Assembly (NCBI GenBank): GCA_041487355.1
Contig: JBGPND010000094.1
Coordinates: 1-18,452, forward strand
DNA from: JAMXLO01 sp041487355
GTDB lineage: Bacteria > Pseudomonadota > Alphaproteobacteria > Acetobacterales > Acetobacteraceae
Length of the DNA: 18,452 nucleotides
Direction of reading: 5' to 3'
A program made the position numbers and the translations under genes. Of the stretch, positions 1-7,627 are shown one piece after another. The notes under the pieces are model-generated. The model saw only the letters and a program-made list of their open reading frames with translations. It ran no database searches and had not been told where the DNA came from. Every line of letters starts with the position of its first letter. Position 1 is the first letter of the stretch.

Positions 1-125
1 CCCCGCCGGGGTATCCCACCAACCGCCGTTGCCCGGTCCTCGTGCCCCCCCCCCCGCGCCCTCTGGCCCCGGGTTGTCCGGGCCATCTTGGGGCCCCCCG
101 GCACCCCCGTCCGGGCCGGCACCGC
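1..125. other. Low-complexity GC-rich contig end
   Basis: This stretch is almost entirely G and C and includes an 11-C run at 45-55. No coding region is supportable. Part of it (about 72-125) resembles a degraded version of the hairpin found intact at 18360-18440, with the same order of motifs but many substitutions towards G/C. It may be poor-quality read sequence over a repeat rather than real divergence; that is inference. Confidence 0.5.
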
Positions 126-187
126 CCCGGCCATGACGGGAAAAGCGAGCGCTGACCAAGGGTCATTGATTCGGGCGGTTGGTATTA
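126..187. repeat. 62-bp dispersed repeat, left copy
   Basis: This 62-base segment is identical to the reverse complement of 18312-18373. It abuts the palindromic 'ccatgacgg' arm seen in the right-end hairpin. Such elements are widespread intergenic repeats in alphaproteobacterial genomes. The match across the two ends of the window is exact by direct comparison. Confidence 0.85.
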
Positions 188-396
188 TCGTCGTTCCCGC
201 CAAGAGCACGTGAAGCAATCGACGAGCGTAACGTCCGACTGTCATTGCGAGCGGAGCGAAGCAATCTCGGGGGCGTTCTCCACGAGATTGCTTCGCTCCG
301 CTCGCAATGACAGGGGTCGATTGGCCGATTTCGTTACAAGCTCATTCGCTCGCGTGATGACAACGAGTCACCATCTCCGCTCGACGGTAGAATCCT
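188..396. other. Gene-free region downstream of the secretion operon
   Basis: This stretch lies past the 3' end of the minus-strand operon. It holds the long hairpin at 239-313 and otherwise nothing I can assign. The one open frame through it translates the palindrome and has no protein-like character. Confidence 0.6.
239..313. repeat. Palindromic intergenic repeat (31-bp arms, 13-base loop)
   Basis: Arms 239-269 and 283-313 are perfect inverted repeats around a 13-base loop (270-282). The arm core 'cattgcgagcggagcgaagc' is a very common dispersed palindrome in alphaproteobacteria, often mis-annotated as short 'CHCERSEAI' ORFs. It lies about 85 bp beyond the stop codon of the last gene of the minus-strand operon, so it could act as a transcription barrier or mRNA-stabilising hairpin; that role is inference. 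Confidence 0.85.
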
Positions 397-1617
397 TTAC
401 CCGCCGGTCAGCCGGCCGATGAGAGCCTCATACGCAGCCAGGTAATCTGCCATCGCAAGGTTCTGCTCCGCGTACCGTCGGGCGTTCTCGCGCAGGCGGC
501 GCGCCAGCGGTGCATCCTCCAGGACGCGCAACACGGCATCCGCAAGCCCCTTCGGATCGAAGAACGACGCCAGCAACCCGTTCTGCTCATGCGCAACGAA
601 TTCCCGCACCGTCGGCGTGTCGCTGCCGATCACCGCACAGCCGATGGCCAGCGCCTCGCGCAGGGACCATGACGCGACGAACGGATAGGTCAGATAGACG
701 TGCGCATCCGAGCGCTGCAGCATCGCGAGATAGGTTTCGTAGTCGAGCCGGCCGGGGAACAGCACACGCTTCGGATCGATGCTGTCGCCCAGCTCGGCGA
801 GCATCTTCTGGCGCCACGTCCCTTCCGCTGGCGGCACGCCGTAGCTGATGCCGTCGCCCCCCACCAGGACCACGCGCACATCTTTCCGCGCGCGCAACAG
901 GTGCGGCACCGCGCGCATCATCAGATGGAAGCCGCGATACGGCTCCAGATCGCGCGCGACATAGGTGACCAGCTTCTCGTTCGGCCTGATCGTGGTGCCG
1001 GCGATCACCAGGTTGCGGCGCCGCGCCTGCGGGTTCGGTTTGCACACGTCAAGGTTCACGCCTTCGGGCAACAGCGTGATGCGCTCGCGCGCCCAGACGG
1101 GATAGGTCGAGAGCTGCCATTTGGTCGGCGTCTGGGCATGGGCATCGAGATTGAGCGCCAATAGGTTGACGGCGTTCTTTGCCCGTACGCGCGGGTAGTC
1201 GGCTGGATGGGTCGGGAATTCCGGATCGAAGCCGACATCGACGTCGCGCGTGCAGTAATAGAACTCGAGATAGCCAAGCAGCGGCGCGTCGGGCCAGACG
1301 TCGCAAAGGTTCAGCAGCTCGCCCCAGCCATGATGGCCGATGATGATGTCCGGCTCGAAGCCGAGCTGCTTCAGATTGGCGGCGGTGCGCGCGACGCTGT
1401 CGGCGCGTCGCACGGCCGCATCCAGTTCGCGCGCCGCGACATGGGCTTCCGCCGCCGGGCCGTTGGGCTTCGGATACGGCACCTTCCGCACGCCCGGAAT
1501 CTGGTTCGCGTTGGGCTCGGTCACGAACACCACATCGTGTTGCCGCGACGCGACCAGATGCCGGACGATGTGGAGGTACTGTCCAGGGAAGTTCTGGTGG
1601 ACGAACAGGTATTTCAC
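397..1617 (-). CDS. Glycosyltransferase, GT4 family (GT-B fold)
   Basis: A 406-aa retaining-type glycosyltransferase, predicted to transfer a sugar from a nucleotide-sugar donor to an unknown acceptor in the cytoplasm. The N-terminal Rossmann half opens with KYLFVHQNFPGQY. The C-terminal GT-B half runs from about residue 200, with a donor-site region at 307-340 (YLTYPFVASWSLREALA then GSDTPTVREF). This matches a recognised GT4 subgroup in which the first Glu of the usual EX7E motif is absent. I chose the GTG at 1617 because the family N terminus begins exactly there and an AAGG lies 8 bases upstream; the open frame continues upstream only as overlap with the previous gene. It is the last gene of the secretion-linked operon, 41 bp after its neighbour. 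The acceptor is probably the protein exported by the adjacent type I system, or a surface glycan; that is inference. Confidence 0.85.
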   Translation of the reverse strand: MKYLFVHQNFPGQYLHIVRHLVASRQHDVVFVTEPNANQIPGVRKVPYPKPNGPAAEAHVAARELDAAVRRADSVARTAANLKQLGFEPDIIIGHHGWGELLNLCDVWPDAPLLGYLEFYYCTRDVDVGFDPEFPTHPADYPRVRAKNAVNLLALNLDAHAQTPTKWQLSTYPVWARERITLLPEGVNLDVCKPNPQARRRNLVIAGTTIRPNEKLVTYVARDLEPYRGFHLMMRAVPHLLRARKDVRVVLVGGDGISYGVPPAEGTWRQKMLAELGDSIDPKRVLFPGRLDYETYLAMLQRSDAHVYLTYPFVASWSLREALAIGCAVIGSDTPTVREFVAHEQNGLLASFFDPKGLADAVLRVLEDAPLARRLRENARRYAEQNLAMADYLAAYEALIGRLTGG

Positions 1618-1658
1618 GCCGCGACCTTGCAGGGCGGAGGGAGCGTGGCCGATGACCT

Positions 1659-2687
1659 CTACGAACGCGATCGCCGGGCCGGCCCCGCCGGCTTGGGCGT
1701 TCGTGCGGGGGGCTTGGTGGGTGAAGGCTTGGCCGCCGGCGGTTTGGCCGCCGGTGCCGGTTGCGTCGCTCGTGTCCGTGCTGCCCGCGGCGCGGTCTCG
1801 GCCGGAGCCTGCGCGCCGCCGCGGCGGCGTATCACGACCTGAACCGCCTCGAGCGCAGCCAGACTCTCGGCTTCGCAGGTCTCGCCGGCTGGCACCGGCC
1901 CGACCGCGCTGCCGTCCACGAAACTGGCGGAGTAGCTGCACTCGTGCGTCTTTGCCGCGCCGCCCTTGAGCCGCACCTTGAGGCCGAGCAGGGGCAGCGC
2001 CATGCCACGGCTGCCGCAGAACTTGCCGCCCTCGATCCATGGCGACAGCCAGCCGCGACCCAGCACAGCCTGGTATTCAATATCGGTCGACTTGATGCCA
2101 TCGTGTGGCGCCAGGCTGAATCCTTCGATCCACTGGCCGCTGCCTCGCGTGCCGACCCATTCGCCGATCCTGCCGGGCATATCGCCGGCGCGCTGGACGT
2201 GCACGACGACATCGGCGTTCTCCGGTGCAACGGCCTGCGGCGCAGCCGCGCTGGGCATTGGCGCCGGCGCTCTGGCCTCCCCGCCCTGTTCCGGGCCAAG
2301 ACGCATCACCTGCAGGCGCGGTGCACTATCCGGTGGGGCCGTCGGCGACTGATATACCGTGACCAGCACTTGCGCCGGTCCGTTGGCAACGCGGATCAGC
2401 GCGGCTGTGTCCTGGCCGTTCAACCAGCCATCGTCGCGGAACGTGCTGATGCTGACGGCCTCCGGCCGGCCGGCCGCGCCGGGCGGCAGCGAAATGCGCA
2501 CGCCCGGCAGACCCGACCGGTCGTTCGGCGACGGTGAGCCGGGCGCCTGGAACACGCAGAACAGGCCGGCGTCCAGCGTCATCAGATGGCCGGAGACCTT
2601 GAGTTCGGCGACACGGTTCTGGCCGCCTTCCTGGGCATTGGCTTCAGCCGCGGACGGGTTTTGGACTGCGTTACCGGCTTCGGGCAT
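1659..2687 (-). CDS. Hypothetical protein with Trp/Cys-rich core and Pro/Ala/Lys tail
   Basis: A 342-aa protein I cannot assign to a named family. Residues 1-25 are polar with no signal peptide, about 30-130 form a probable beta-rich domain, and a Pro/Ala linker follows. The densest core (about 175-287) holds GSGQWIEGFSL, DIEYQAVLGRGWLSPW, GGKFCGSRG and SLAALEAVQV, and contains three spaced Cys. The G-W...G...G...L spacing is loosely like ChW-type repeats, but this is tentative. The C terminus is a disordered Pro/Ala/Lys/Arg tail. The ATG at 2687 has GAGAG 11 bases upstream; a GTG at 2699, four codons earlier, is the alternative. It sits between two glycosyltransferase genes in the type I secretion operon, suggesting a role in glycosylation, or as a substrate or accessory of export. 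Confidence 0.7.
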   Translation of the reverse strand: MPEAGNAVQNPSAAEANAQEGGQNRVAELKVSGHLMTLDAGLFCVFQAPGSPSPNDRSGLPGVRISLPPGAAGRPEAVSISTFRDDGWLNGQDTAALIRVANGPAQVLVTVYQSPTAPPDSAPRLQVMRLGPEQGGEARAPAPMPSAAAPQAVAPENADVVVHVQRAGDMPGRIGEWVGTRGSGQWIEGFSLAPHDGIKSTDIEYQAVLGRGWLSPWIEGGKFCGSRGMALPLLGLKVRLKGGAAKTHECSYSASFVDGSAVGPVPAGETCEAESLAALEAVQVVIRRRGGAQAPAETAPRAARTRATQPAPAAKPPAAKPSPTKPPARTPKPAGPARRSRS

Positions 2688-2789
2688 TTTTTTGTTCACT
2701 CTCTTTTTTGCATTCGTCGCACACGGGTGGACCCGCTCGGCCGACGAACTGTATAGGCATTTGCAACGTACTCGCCTTACCTAGCAGAG

Positions 2790-5777
2790 TCATCCTTGGC
2801 GCGACAGACCGGCTGCCGCAACCAGAGCGTTATTGATGGCGCCAGGTACCAGTCCCAGCGGTAGCAGGAATCCGCGCCCCGTGCGCCTGATGCGTTCGGC
2901 TTGGGCGCCGATATCGAACGCGGCCACGCGGAGACCGGCACGCCACGCCTCGGCAAGGCTGAAGCACCAGGTTTCCGGGAAGATCGAAGGCAGCATGGCG
3001 AGCGTCGCGTTCTGCGCCTTGATCAACTGCACCGCCTCCTCGGGCGAAAAGCTGCCGGTGATGAAGACCCGGCCGGTCGCCAGCAGCCGCCTGTCGTCGA
3101 TCGTGTGGCCCACCACGACGAATTCGAGCGGCAGACGCCGCTCCGCGGCATCCCGGGCGCAGTCCAGCACCACCTGATAGCCCTTGTGGATGCCGATCGC
3201 CCCCACGACGCAGACGCGGCACTGGGCTGCGGCGGCCATGGGCCGAACCGGAACGGCAATCGCCGCATCGTCCTCGTGCGGTGCCACCGTCGCGCGCGTC
3301 GCGGGGAAGTGGCGGCGCATGCGGGCGGCGGTGTCGTCGGACGGCACAACCACGCGCCGCGCGCCGGCGAACAGGCGCGCCGACCGCTGGCGCAGGTTTG
3401 CCACGGTGATGTCCTCGTCGATCAGGCTGCCGGCATCGGCGACACATGCCTCGCAGCGCACCACGTCGGGTTCGCCGCAATAGCGCTGTTCCGGACCCAC
3501 CAAGGCGACGCGAGCGCAGAGCCAGGCGTAGTCGTGCACATGCACGTCGTACGGCACGCCAAGGCCGGCGACCAGATCGAGGACCGAATTGTGATGGCCG
3601 ATCATGTGGTGCAGCGCGACCTCGCGCGGCCGCTCGCGCGCCAGCAGACGGAGCAATGCCGGCAACTCGGCAGGCATCGCATAGCGCAGGTTGGGAAAGC
3701 CGGGCTCGGTGCCGTCGCTGAGCACCACGCACCTGCCGCCATCGGGCAACCGGCCCGGACGCAGCACAATGGCGCGGCGCCCGGCGGCGCTGTGGCGCGC
3801 AACCGATGCAGCCACCTGCCGCTCGACGCCGCCGCCGCCTTCGTGCGTGATCAGGATCGCCGCCTCGCCGCCGCGGCTCCGAGCGGACCGCCAACGCGCC
3901 AGGTCGAGCCGGCGCCGCGCCGGCGCCAGGGGATCGGCCTTCGCATGCGCCTCGATCAGCCGCTCATAACCCGGGTGCAGCCGCTCCAGCACCGCCTCGT
4001 TGCGCGCCTGCAGATGCCTGGCGGCCGAACCGAACGACTGGCCGCCGACATGGGCGACGAACACGCCCGGCGCGGCGACGTGCCGCCAGCCGAGATGGCG
4101 CGCGCGCAGGCAGAAATCGTTTTCCTCGCCGTAGCCCTGGGCGAATACGTCGGCGCGCAGCAGGCCAACCGCATCCAGGCAATCCCGGCGTATATACATG
4201 CAGAACCCGACGCCGACCGGGATGTCCACCACCGACCCGCCATTCACCCGTCGCGCCAGCGCGGCGAGGCGCCTGGTCTCGGGCATGTCGGGCACTGCGT
4301 TCGCCCCGGCGCGGCCGGGGTAGCTCAGGATGGTTGCGTCGTTGGAGAGCGGCGTGACGGTGCCGATGTCCGGCGCGCTGTAGGCGGCGGCACGCAGGTC
4401 TTCCGCCCAGCCAGGCGCCACCAGCGTATCGCTGTTCAGCAGGATCGCGTCACGACCGGAAGCCGCGGCGAGCCCCGCATTGGCGCTCGCCGCAAAGCCC
4501 AGGTTGCGGCGGTTGCGGATCAGCCGAATCCGCTTCTGCCGCGCCAGTCCGTCCAGCGCGCGGACCAGCTCCGGTTCCGGCGACGCATCGTCGATGACGA
4601 TGACGCGGCTCGGCGAACTCAAGCTGGCCAGCACACTGCCCAGGCAGGCCAGGACCCGGCCCGTGCCGCCATGCACTGGGACAACGATTTCGGCCACGCG
4701 CCGGCGCGGCGACATGCCGACCGGCTTCAGTGGCACGTGCCCGTCGACCGGTATCGCCGGTGGCGCGGCGGCGGCGATGCGTGTCGAACGACGGCGGGCG
4801 CGGCCGGCGGCGTAGAGCCGTGACAGCGTTGCCGCGGCCGCGGCGTTGGAGCTCTGCATCGCGCCGGGGTCGAGCGGACTGCCCAGCAGGTCGCTCCCGT
4901 CGCGGGCCAGCACATGCAGCGGTCCCGGCAATCCCGCGAGCGCCTCGGGCGGCACAAGGAAGCCACGCGGCCGCGCCAGGAGGCCGCTGTTGTCGATCCG
5001 GACGAAGCTGTCGGAGGCGGTCACGGTGATCTGCCCGCGGCCGCCCCCGGCCGGTCCGCCGGGGGCGCCGACGGATCGGATCGTGAGCACCGGATCGGTG
5101 TCGGGGTCGCCGGGATGCCAGGCCCAGCCCTCCAGCCCGCCCTCGGCGCCGGTCACGCAACCGACGGTCCGCCGTATCGCACTTATATCCACCGGGCTGC
5201 CGAGCAGATGCCTGGCATCCTGGGTGGTCACCGCCAGAACCCTGGCGTCCCGCCAACCCGGCGGCAGCCGGCCGGCGGCGCGCGTGACGCGGCGCCCGTC
5301 CAGTCTCAGCTCCACGTGACGATCGAGGCGATCCGGACCGATGGTCACAGTGCCGTCGCCCGACAGGCTGCACCAACCGGGCGCTCCCGCCTCGCGCGCA
5401 ATGGCATCGGCAAGCGCTGCGAGACCGCGACCCGGCACGTGACGCGCCAGCGCCTCGGCGAGCGCGGCGGCGGCGCCGGTGGCATCGCCGAGCCGGCGTT
5501 TCGCCGTCGCCAGTCCGAACCAGGCCTCCCGCACATCATTGGCAACGGTGATGTCGGCAAACAGCGACGCCGCCCGCATGTCGTCGTGGCCGAGGCAGGC
5601 GGTGGCGAGTGCCAGCGACAGGGTTTGGTCCTTCGGCGCCAGACGGCAGGCCCGCTCGAGCCAGCGTCGGGCGCACGCGCGGTCGCCGGCAGCGGTTTCC
5701 GCCTGGGCTCGCTCGAATGCCTCGAGCGCGAGCAAGGCGTTATCCGGCAACGGGTCCGGCCGGCTCGCCCCGGTCAC
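2790..5777 (-). CDS. Large bifunctional glycosyltransferase (GT2 + GT4-like)
   Basis: A 995-aa protein with two catalytic-type modules. Residues 1-110 look like TPR-type helices (ALEAFERAQAETAAG). About 110-330 is an unassigned beta-rich region with two similar segments ending LLGSP. A GT2 domain spans about 362-570, with EIVVPVHGG, VIVIDDAS, RRNLGFAASANAG, the metal-site-like ILLNSDT and YGEENDFCLRA. A GT4-like domain fills the C terminus (about 640-990), including VVGAIGIHKGYQVV and ETWCFSLAEAWRAGL. A Cys cluster, YCGEPDVVRCEACV, lies at about 765-779. The GTG at 5777 starts 5 bases after the upstream stop; a longer frame into the upstream gene is open but unlikely. Two GTs in one chain suggest sequential addition of two sugars. 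GT2 membership is clear; substrate and acceptor are unknown. Confidence 0.85.
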   Translation of the reverse strand: MTGASRPDPLPDNALLALEAFERAQAETAAGDRACARRWLERACRLAPKDQTLSLALATACLGHDDMRAASLFADITVANDVREAWFGLATAKRRLGDATGAAAALAEALARHVPGRGLAALADAIAREAGAPGWCSLSGDGTVTIGPDRLDRHVELRLDGRRVTRAAGRLPPGWRDARVLAVTTQDARHLLGSPVDISAIRRTVGCVTGAEGGLEGWAWHPGDPDTDPVLTIRSVGAPGGPAGGGRGQITVTASDSFVRIDNSGLLARPRGFLVPPEALAGLPGPLHVLARDGSDLLGSPLDPGAMQSSNAAAAATLSRLYAAGRARRRSTRIAAAAPPAIPVDGHVPLKPVGMSPRRRVAEIVVPVHGGTGRVLACLGSVLASLSSPSRVIVIDDASPEPELVRALDGLARQKRIRLIRNRRNLGFAASANAGLAAASGRDAILLNSDTLVAPGWAEDLRAAAYSAPDIGTVTPLSNDATILSYPGRAGANAVPDMPETRRLAALARRVNGGSVVDIPVGVGFCMYIRRDCLDAVGLLRADVFAQGYGEENDFCLRARHLGWRHVAAPGVFVAHVGGQSFGSAARHLQARNEAVLERLHPGYERLIEAHAKADPLAPARRRLDLARWRSARSRGGEAAILITHEGGGGVERQVAASVARHSAAGRRAIVLRPGRLPDGGRCVVLSDGTEPGFPNLRYAMPAELPALLRLLARERPREVALHHMIGHHNSVLDLVAGLGVPYDVHVHDYAWLCARVALVGPEQRYCGEPDVVRCEACVADAGSLIDEDITVANLRQRSARLFAGARRVVVPSDDTAARMRRHFPATRATVAPHEDDAAIAVPVRPMAAAAQCRVCVVGAIGIHKGYQVVLDCARDAAERRLPLEFVVVGHTIDDRRLLATGRVFITGSFSPEEAVQLIKAQNATLAMLPSIFPETWCFSLAEAWRAGLRVAAFDIGAQAERIRRTGRGFLLPLGLVPGAINNALVAAAGLSRQG

Positions 5778-5782
5778 CTGGT

Positions 5783-7573
5783 TCAGCGGCTGACCGCCTG
5801 TGGTTCGGCCTGCGCCGCGTCGGCCGGCGGCGGCAGGGCGGCGAGATCGCCGCGCGCCTCCTGCAACCCTTGCGCCAGCGCCCGCTCCAGCCACACGCGC
5901 GCGCGATCCGGATCACGCTCGCCGGCCAGGCTGCGTGCCAGGTAGCGGCCCAGCATCATCTGGGCATAGGCGTGACCGCGCTCCGCCGCGGCACGGAACC
6001 AGCGCTGGGCTGTCGTCCGGTCGGTCGGCACCTCATGGCCCCCGCCATGCATCGCGCCCAACGCGAACATGGCACCGACATGGCCACGGCCGGCGGCCTT
6101 CTCGAACAGCGCCAGCGCGCCCGGATGATCCTTGGGGCCGCCGCGGCCGGTCAGCATCATCTCGGCCAGCAGAACCTCGGCCTCCACCATCCCGACATCG
6201 GCGGCTCGCTTGATCCAGACGCGCCCCTCATCGGGGTTGGCATCCAGGCCGCGGCCTTCCATCAGCATGCGGCCGTACCAGTATTGCGCATTCACCACGC
6301 CATCGGCGGCGCGGCGCAGCCACTCGGCCGCCTTGCGGTCGTCGCGCTCGACACCGACGCCCTCGGCCAGGCAGACGCCGAAGTTGAATGCCGCCACCAG
6401 GTCGCCCGAGGCGGCCGCCTGCTCGAACCACTCGCGGGTCAGCACCGCGTCCTCCGCCCCCAGCTCGCCACGCAGCAGCAGGTTGGCGAGGTCGACCCTG
6501 GCGTTCGGGTCACCCGCCTCGGCCGAAACGCGGAACCAGCGGGCAGCCTCCTCGGCATCCCGCGCGACACCCGCACCGGTCAGATACAACAGACCCAGTG
6601 CGCGAGACGCGCCGCGATGCCCGGCTTCCGCGGCGCGGCTGAACCATATTGCCGCCTCGGCATAGTTCGGCGGCAGGCGCCCTCCCCTTGCGTAAAGATC
6701 GCCGACCACGGCAGCCGCTTCCGGATCCCCTGCCAGCGCCGCGCGTCGCAGCCAGGATTCGCCTTCGATCGGATTGGCGGCGACACCCTGGCCCTGCATC
6801 AGAGCCATGCCCCAGCGCGCCTGGCTCGGACGGTTGCCCTTCTCGGCGGCCTGCCGGAACAGATCCACGGCGACGCCGAGGTCCGCCTTCATGCCCAGGC
6901 CGCGCTCGGTCATCATGCCGAGCAGATAGAGGGCGGTGGGCAGACCGGCATCGGCGGCGCGGCGCAGATAGTCGGCCACCCGCGCCTGCTGCTCCTCGTT
7001 GTTGGCGTTGCGTGCCAGGGACAGCGCAAAGCCCAGCGCGCCTTGCGGGCAGCCGGCGGCGGCCGAACGCTCATACCACTGGTGCGCTTCGTCCAGATTG
7101 CGCAGCCGCTCCGGGCCCGACGTCAGGATGTAGCCGAGCACCGCCTGACCATCGGCCGATCCGCCTTCGGCTGCCTTGCGGGCCCATTTCATGGCGCTGT
7201 CGAAGTCCGGGTCCGCGACTTCGTTGGTGGCAAACAGGTTGGCGGCCGGGTTTGCGCCGTTTTCCGGCAACGCGTTCGCGGCAGCGGCCAGGCCGTGGAT
7301 GAACAGCGTGGCGAGTTGCGCCTGCGCCTCGACATAGCCCTGGTTGGCGGCCCGCTCGAGCCAGCGTACGCCGTCCACGCGGCTGGGTGGCACACCGGCG
7401 CCTTCCAGGTAGCAGCGCCCCACGCGATACTCGGCTTCCGCGATGCCGGCGCGTGCCGCCCGCGTCAGCAGCGGGAAGGCCTGCTTGACATTACCCTGTT
7501 CCGCCAGCCTGACCGCCCGCCGCAACGCGGCGGACGGCGAAGTGCTGGCCATCAGCCGGTCGAGCAACGCCAT
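5783..7573 (-). CDS. Sel1-repeat (SLR/TPR-like) protein
   Basis: A 596-aa protein made almost wholly of ~36-residue Sel1-like repeats. The recurring pattern is A-x3-LG-x2-Y-x2-G-x-GV-x-D-x3-A-x-x-W-x3-AA-x2-G, from about residue 30 to the C terminus, more than a dozen copies by eye. Such solenoids scaffold protein-protein interactions. No signal peptide is apparent: the N terminus MALLDRLMASTS is short and not hydrophobic enough, so a cytoplasmic location is likely. Translation starts at ATG 7573, with a GAGG about 13 bases upstream. It lies 54 bp after the HlyD gene and 5 bp before the large glycosyltransferase, so it is probably co-expressed. A reasonable guess is a scaffold holding substrate or glycosyltransferases near the exporter; nothing in the sequence proves this. 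Confidence 0.9.
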   Translation of the reverse strand: MALLDRLMASTSPSAALRRAVRLAEQGNVKQAFPLLTRAARAGIAEAEYRVGRCYLEGAGVPPSRVDGVRWLERAANQGYVEAQAQLATLFIHGLAAAANALPENGANPAANLFATNEVADPDFDSAMKWARKAAEGGSADGQAVLGYILTSGPERLRNLDEAHQWYERSAAAGCPQGALGFALSLARNANNEEQQARVADYLRRAADAGLPTALYLLGMMTERGLGMKADLGVAVDLFRQAAEKGNRPSQARWGMALMQGQGVAANPIEGESWLRRAALAGDPEAAAVVGDLYARGGRLPPNYAEAAIWFSRAAEAGHRGASRALGLLYLTGAGVARDAEEAARWFRVSAEAGDPNARVDLANLLLRGELGAEDAVLTREWFEQAAASGDLVAAFNFGVCLAEGVGVERDDRKAAEWLRRAADGVVNAQYWYGRMLMEGRGLDANPDEGRVWIKRAADVGMVEAEVLLAEMMLTGRGGPKDHPGALALFEKAAGRGHVGAMFALGAMHGGGHEVPTDRTTAQRWFRAAAERGHAYAQMMLGRYLARSLAGERDPDRARVWLERALAQGLQEARGDLAALPPPADAAQAEPQAVSR

Positions 7574-7627
7574 CCGCTCAGGCCTCGGGCATCCGGTCCG
7601 ACAGCAACCCGACCGTTCGGTCGCCCA

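Noticed and set aside
210..422. Possible 70-aa ORF near the left end
   Set aside because: Its first half is the translation of the palindromic repeat (CHCERSEAI type) and the rest overlaps the real glycosyltransferase gene.
2700..2789. Internal promoter in the gap between the large glycosyltransferase gene and the next gene (TATACA on the minus strand at 2755-2750)
   Set aside because: There is no matching -35 box at 16-18 bases; the hexamer alone is expected by chance in this AT-richer gap.
2901..4823. Plus-strand 640-codon open frame antisense to the glycosyltransferase
   Set aside because: Composition is rich in Arg, His and Gln, with no recognisable motif; the minus strand carries GT2 and GT4 motifs at the same place.
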